Below, piece after piece: positions 4,978 through 7,325 of a DNA stretch of 7,325 nt. The position numbers and the translations under genes are program-made. The DNA is from Phycisphaerae bacterium (GTDB lineage Bacteria > Planctomycetota > Phycisphaerae > Phycisphaerales > Phycisphaeraceae): contig NZCH01000021.1 in the NCBI GenBank assembly GCA_002688155.1, positions 1 to 7,325 of the forward strand, read 5' to 3'. The notes under the pieces are model-generated. The model searched no databases, was not told the DNA's origin, and saw only the letters and a program-made list of their open reading frames with translations. How positions within the stretch are numbered: the stretch's first letter is position 1; the number at the start of each line of letters is the position of its first letter.

Positions 4978-6318
4978 TCAATCGGTGATCACCACCGTGC
5001 TGTGATTCACAGCGAGCAGTTTATAGAGCATCGCCACATCGTCGGGGAGCATGCGGATGCAGCCCATTGACACCTGTTTTCCGATCGATTGCGGTTCGAT
5101 GGTGCCGTGGACGCCGTAGCCCTCGTACTCGCGGTTGGCCGGGTCCAGGCCTTGCAGGCGAATCCAGTATTCACCGAGGGGGTTTTCCGGGTCGTCGGGT
5201 GGGTAGTACCTGCCGCTGGCGGGGTCGCGCCAGTCGGGGTTTTCGTGTTTGAGCGAAACCTTCCAGTTGCCCACGGGCGTTGAGTCATTGCTGCCAAGCC
5301 CGACGGGATAACTTCTGATGAACACGCGCTGGCCGTCGCGGTCGTGAAGGTACACGTCCAGTCGATACCGCGACCTGATGACGTGCGCGTGGAACGGGCC
5401 TTGCACGACCTTCAGTGACTTGCCGGCCCGAATCCTGCGCGGGTCCACCTGATTGATCGCCGCGACAAGATCGTGCGTGATGTGATATTTGGGCGCAATC
5501 TTAATGAGGTAATCGCCAGGCTCAATCTTGTACCAGGCTGCCAATGGGTCGCCTTGCACCACGTACCTGGTAAACAGCAGATGCTCATCGTTGAGCTTCT
5601 CGATCAGCCCGCGCACAGAAAGATCCTCGGTGTCGGCCAGGCCGCCGGCGATCAACAGGTCATTGAGCACGTCGCGCGCCTCGACATACCGGCTGTCATC
5701 GATTAACTGCAAAGCCGCGTTGACATGGCTGTTCGCCGGCTCGTAGCGTGCCGGCTCATGCGCAGCCGCGTCAGCGGCGGCTGGGCCGCCAACCTGCGGG
5801 TGACTGACGCGCAGCACAGTCGGCGGGATCGACGGTGCGACGTCTTCTACCCGGGCAAGCGCCATGTCGGTGTTGGTCGGCGGCTGGCTTGCCGTCGTCT
5901 GGTCCGCGCGCGGCGCGCGATTGGCCGACGCGGCGTCATCCAACGACTGTGCCGCTGAGACGAGATCGGCGGACTTTTTTTCACGCGGCGTTTGACGCGT
6001 CCGCTCGCTCGTGATCGCACCCAGTGACGGCTGAGCGTCCGCGTCATGTGTTTGACCCGATGCGACCACATCCGCACCGGTGGGCGACTGATCGTCGCCG
6101 TCGGCTGACGCCGTTTCGAGTTGCGATTGCTCCTGTGACCCGTCGGGCACCGGTCCGGCGTTTCCCCTGTCAGGCCAGGTCTTGTACAGAACGAGCGCCG
6201 CAACGAACACGACCAGCACGATCCAAAGCCATCGCCGCGACGGGCGTAAGGCCCGCGACAGAAAAAAACCACCTACGTCGCGCGCATTGTCACGAGGTTG
6301 TTGCGAGCTAAGTGCCAT
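4978..6318 (-). CDS. Membrane-anchored LysM / YkuD L,D-transpeptidase
   Basis: An envelope enzyme of the YkuD family, which forms peptidoglycan 3-3 crosslinks or attaches proteins to peptidoglycan. Order over 446 residues: a short cytoplasmic N-terminus with basic residues, an uncleaved-looking membrane segment (~30-46, RWLWIVLVVFVAALVLY), a long Ala/Gln/Asp/Thr-rich linker (~48-195), a helical TPR-like stretch (~198-248), a LysM peptidoglycan-binding domain (~262-306, YKIEPGDYLIKIAPKYHI), then the catalytic domain (~308-446). The active-site signature is HGTIEPQSIG (404-413) followed by SMGCIRM (417-423), with His404, Ser417, nucleophile Cys420 and Arg422 all present. The ATG at 6316-6318 is supported by AGGAG 7 nt upstream and a promoter near 6415-6442. 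Two 7-base A/T runs occur in this gene (near 5974 and 6262). The exact substrate cannot be told from sequence. Confidence 0.92.
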   Translation of the reverse strand: MALSSQQPRDNARDVGGFFLSRALRPSRRWLWIVLVVFVAALVLYKTWPDRGNAGPVPDGSQEQSQLETASADGDDQSPTGADVVASGQTHDADAQPSLGAITSERTRQTPREKKSADLVSAAQSLDDAASANRAPRADQTTASQPPTNTDMALARVEDVAPSIPPTVLRVSHPQVGGPAAADAAAHEPARYEPANSHVNAALQLIDDSRYVEARDVLNDLLIAGGLADTEDLSVRGLIEKLNDEHLLFTRYVVQGDPLAAWYKIEPGDYLIKIAPKYHITHDLVAAINQVDPRRIRAGKSLKVVQGPFHAHVIRSRYRLDVYLHDRDGQRVFIRSYPVGLGSNDSTPVGNWKVSLKHENPDWRDPASGRYYPPDDPENPLGEYWIRLQGLDPANREYEGYGVHGTIEPQSIGKQVSMGCIRMLPDDVAMLYKLLAVNHSTVVITD

Positions 6319-6325
6319 CCGTGGG

Positions 6326-6330
6326 CTCCT
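6326..6330 (-). promoter_or_regulatory. Shine-Dalgarno AGGAG for the L,D-transpeptidase
   Basis: AGGAG on the - strand sits 7 nt before the ATG at 6318, an ideal spacing. It is the only clear, well-spaced Shine-Dalgarno in the window and fixes this start. Confidence 0.8.
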
Positions 6331-6414
6331 GATTCATCCGTGCATTGAGACAGGTTGGAAGTCACAAACTCACCGACGGCGCGCAGACCATGCGTCGCCA
6401 ACCGATGCGGAGGC

Positions 6415-6442
6415 ATTATACATACAGTTGAATCGCGTTCAA
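6415..6442 (-). promoter_or_regulatory. Sigma-70 promoter of the L,D-transpeptidase
   Basis: On the - strand, TTGAAC (6442-6437) and TATAAT (6420-6415) are separated by 16 nt, close to the housekeeping consensus. The predicted start near 6408 gives a leader of about 90 nt. An inverted repeat, TTGAA-N5-TTCAA (6428-6442), overlaps the -35 and could be an operator. An A-rich tract (repeat copy B) lies just upstream and could act like an UP element. Confidence 0.65.
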
Positions 6443-6454
6443 TGCGCCCGCAAA

Positions 6455-6482
6455 CGAATTCTGATTTTCAATTTTCAATTTG
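6455..6482. repeat. Degenerate 7-bp tandem repeat, copy B (intergenic)
   Basis: Four heptamers on the + strand: CGAATTC (6455-6461), TGATTTT (6462-6468), CAATTTT (6469-6475) and CAATTTG (6476-6482). It is AT-rich, in the same orientation and phase as copies A and C, and it lies 12 bp upstream of the transpeptidase -35 on the - strand. Confidence 0.7.
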
Positions 6483-6542
6483 GGTGTGCAGGCGCGGCGT
6501 CAGCCGTTTGATTGATCGCAAAATTTCGGCGTGGCCCTGTCA

Positions 6543-6564
6543 GCCCGGTTGTTTGCGACCGGGC
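6543..6564. terminator. Hairpin downstream of rarA, possible terminator
   Basis: GCCCGGTTG (6543-6551) pairs with CGACCGGGC (6556-6564) around a 4-nt loop. On the + strand this gives a 9-bp stem with one T-G pair. It lies 63 bases past the rarA stop. No T-tract follows on either strand, so it is not a classic intrinsic terminator; it may stabilise the 3' end or be a protein site. Confidence 0.35.
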
Positions 6565-6627
6565 GAAAACCGGACACGGCGTCGAATTCATGTTCGGCCC
6601 ACCTGCCCACGACCACCGGTCACGACA

Positions 6628-7325
6628 TTACACCTGGTCCTCGAGCCATTTGAGGTACTCGCCGATCCGTTTTTCATAGCCGCGGCCTGTGGGCGTGTAG
6701 TACGACTTATCCACACCCAGGTAGTCCTGGTCGACGAAGCCCGCCTCGCTCGCGTGCGCGTACTGGTAGCCCTGCGCGTGACCGAGCTGGGCGGCGCCCT
6801 TGTAGTGGCCGTCACGCAGGTGCTTGGGTACAGGAATCGTCCGGCCCTCGCGCACGTCCTTCATGGCGGCCCAGATGGCGGTCGCCGACGCGTTGGATTT
6901 GGGCGCCGTGGCCATGTAAATCGCCGCCTGCGAGAGCGTGAGCTGGCACTCGGGCATGCCGACTCGCTCGGTGACGTCGTACGCCGCTGCAGCAACGCTG
7001 ATCGCGCGCGGGTCGGCGTTTCCGATGTCCTCACTGGCGAGAATCGCGATCCGCCTGGCGATGAACCGCGGGTCCTCACCGGCTTCGAGCATCCGCGCCA
7101 GCCAGTACACCGCTGCGTCCGGGTCTGAACCGCGCATCGATTTGATGAACGCCGAGATCGCGTCGTAATGCTCGTCACCAGTGCCATCGTACACCAGCGC
7201 CTTACGCTGAATCGACTGCTCCGCAACAGCGAGCGTAATGTGAATCGGAGTCGAACGCTGGAAAGCCGAATGTCCAGAATCTTCCGATTCGGGTGATTCC
7301 TGACTTTCAACTTGCAACTCTGTGC
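6628..7325 (-). CDS. rarA: Replication-associated recombination protein RarA (5'-partial)
   Basis: RarA (also MgsA; WRNIP1 family) is a tetrameric AAA+ ATPase that acts at stalled replication forks and on SSB-coated DNA. Only the C-terminal 231 residues are visible; the frame is open to the right edge, so the AAA+ ATPase domain (about 200 residues or more) lies outside. The TTG at 7317 is internal, not a start. Seen in visible numbering: VAEQSIQRKALVYDGTGDEH (33-52), the hallmark GSDPDAAVYWLARMLEAGED (65-84), RFIARRIAILASEDIGNADP (86-105), ATAPKSNA (138-145) and the C-terminal HLRDGHY...LGHAQGY pattern (168-186). These make up the clamp-loader-like helical and tetramerisation domains. Residues ~1-25 are a Glu/Ser-rich insert (ELQVESQESPESEDSGHS) encoded partly by heptamer repeat copy C, between the ATPase lid and the C-terminal domain. 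Confidence 0.94.
   Translation of the reverse strand, partial: TELQVESQESPESEDSGHSAFQRSTPIHITLAVAEQSIQRKALVYDGTGDEHYDAISAFIKSMRGSDPDAAVYWLARMLEAGEDPRFIARRIAILASEDIGNADPRAISVAAAAYDVTERVGMPECQLTLSQAAIYMATAPKSNASATAIWAAMKDVREGRTIPVPKHLRDGHYKGAAQLGHAQGYQYAHASEAGFVDQDYLGVDKSYYTPTGRGYEKRIGEYLKWLEDQV
7296..7321. repeat. Degenerate 7-bp tandem repeat, copy C (inside rarA)
   Basis: On the + strand: TGACTTT (7301-7307), CAACTTG (7308-7314) and CAACTCT (7315-7321), preceded by GATTCC. It follows copy B with mainly T-to-C changes, in the same orientation. On the - strand it encodes the QVESQES part of the RarA linker. It may extend past the window edge. Confidence 0.55.

Larger units (their letters stand above)
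6319..6627. other. Non-coding stretch between the L,D-transpeptidase and rarA
   Basis: These 309 bases hold the transpeptidase leader, its Shine-Dalgarno and promoter, the heptamer repeat copy B, and a hairpin at 6543-6564. An open frame on the + strand begins at 6355 and runs into rarA as its antisense; it has no recognisable protein features and is not called. I see no small RNA gene that I can support. Confidence 0.6.

Noticed and set aside
6355..7128. 257-residue open frame on the + strand over rarA
   Set aside because: It is mostly antisense to a well-conserved gene, has Arg/Val-rich shadow composition and no recognisable motif.
7315..7317. TTG at 7317 as the start of a short protein
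   Set aside because: The frame is open to the window edge and the protein is plainly the C-terminal half of RarA, so this is an internal leucine codon.
3455..7321. CRISPR array
   Set aside because: The repeat units are 7 bp, contiguous and degenerate, without spacers; no cas gene is present.

Overview
This is a G+C-rich bacterial window that most likely comes from a Planctomycetota genome, perhaps the Phycisphaerae. The clues are a divergent sigma-70-like protein carrying a segment I associate with planctomycete sigma factors, a futalosine-pathway menaquinone gene, and a LysM/L,D-transpeptidase of a type I recall from that group. The assignment rests on recalled family features and not on any database search. 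Most of the window is housekeeping. No phage genes, transposases, tRNAs, rRNAs or CRISPR arrays are visible.

Layout from the left. (1) The 3' part of mqnA (chorismate dehydratase, menaquinone synthesis) runs on the + strand and enters from outside the window. (2) A 501-residue protein on the + strand has HTH-like segments in its N-terminal half and a degenerate sigma-70 region-2-like segment near its C-terminus. It is followed 51 bases later, in the same frame, by an unrecognised four-helix membrane protein. (3) folK then queE run on the - strand as a probable operon. Folate synthesis and 7-deazaguanine (queuosine) synthesis both draw on the product of GTP cyclohydrolase I. (4) cysH, a PAPS reductase without iron-sulfur ligands, runs divergently from folK on the + strand. 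A compact 124-base intergenic region between them contains palindromes. (5) A membrane-anchored LysM/YkuD L,D-transpeptidase runs on the - strand and converges with cysH. Upstream is a 309-base non-coding stretch with a good sigma-70 promoter and an AT-rich heptamer repeat. (6) The C-terminal half of rarA (AAA+ replication/recombination protein) runs on the - strand and leaves the window at the right edge.

Two observations deserve a second look. The first is the sigma-like protein: its putative DNA-binding HTHs precede its putative core-polymerase-binding segment, and the usual C-terminal region 4 is absent. The second is a degenerate 7-bp tandem repeat that occurs three times in the same orientation. 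One copy supplies the first codons of queE, one lies just upstream of the L,D-transpeptidase promoter, and one encodes a Ser/Glu-rich linker inside rarA. Start sites also show a pattern: only the L,D-transpeptidase has a clear, well-spaced Shine-Dalgarno, while two genes have a -10-like hexamer exactly 6 nt before the start codon, suggesting leaderless transcripts.
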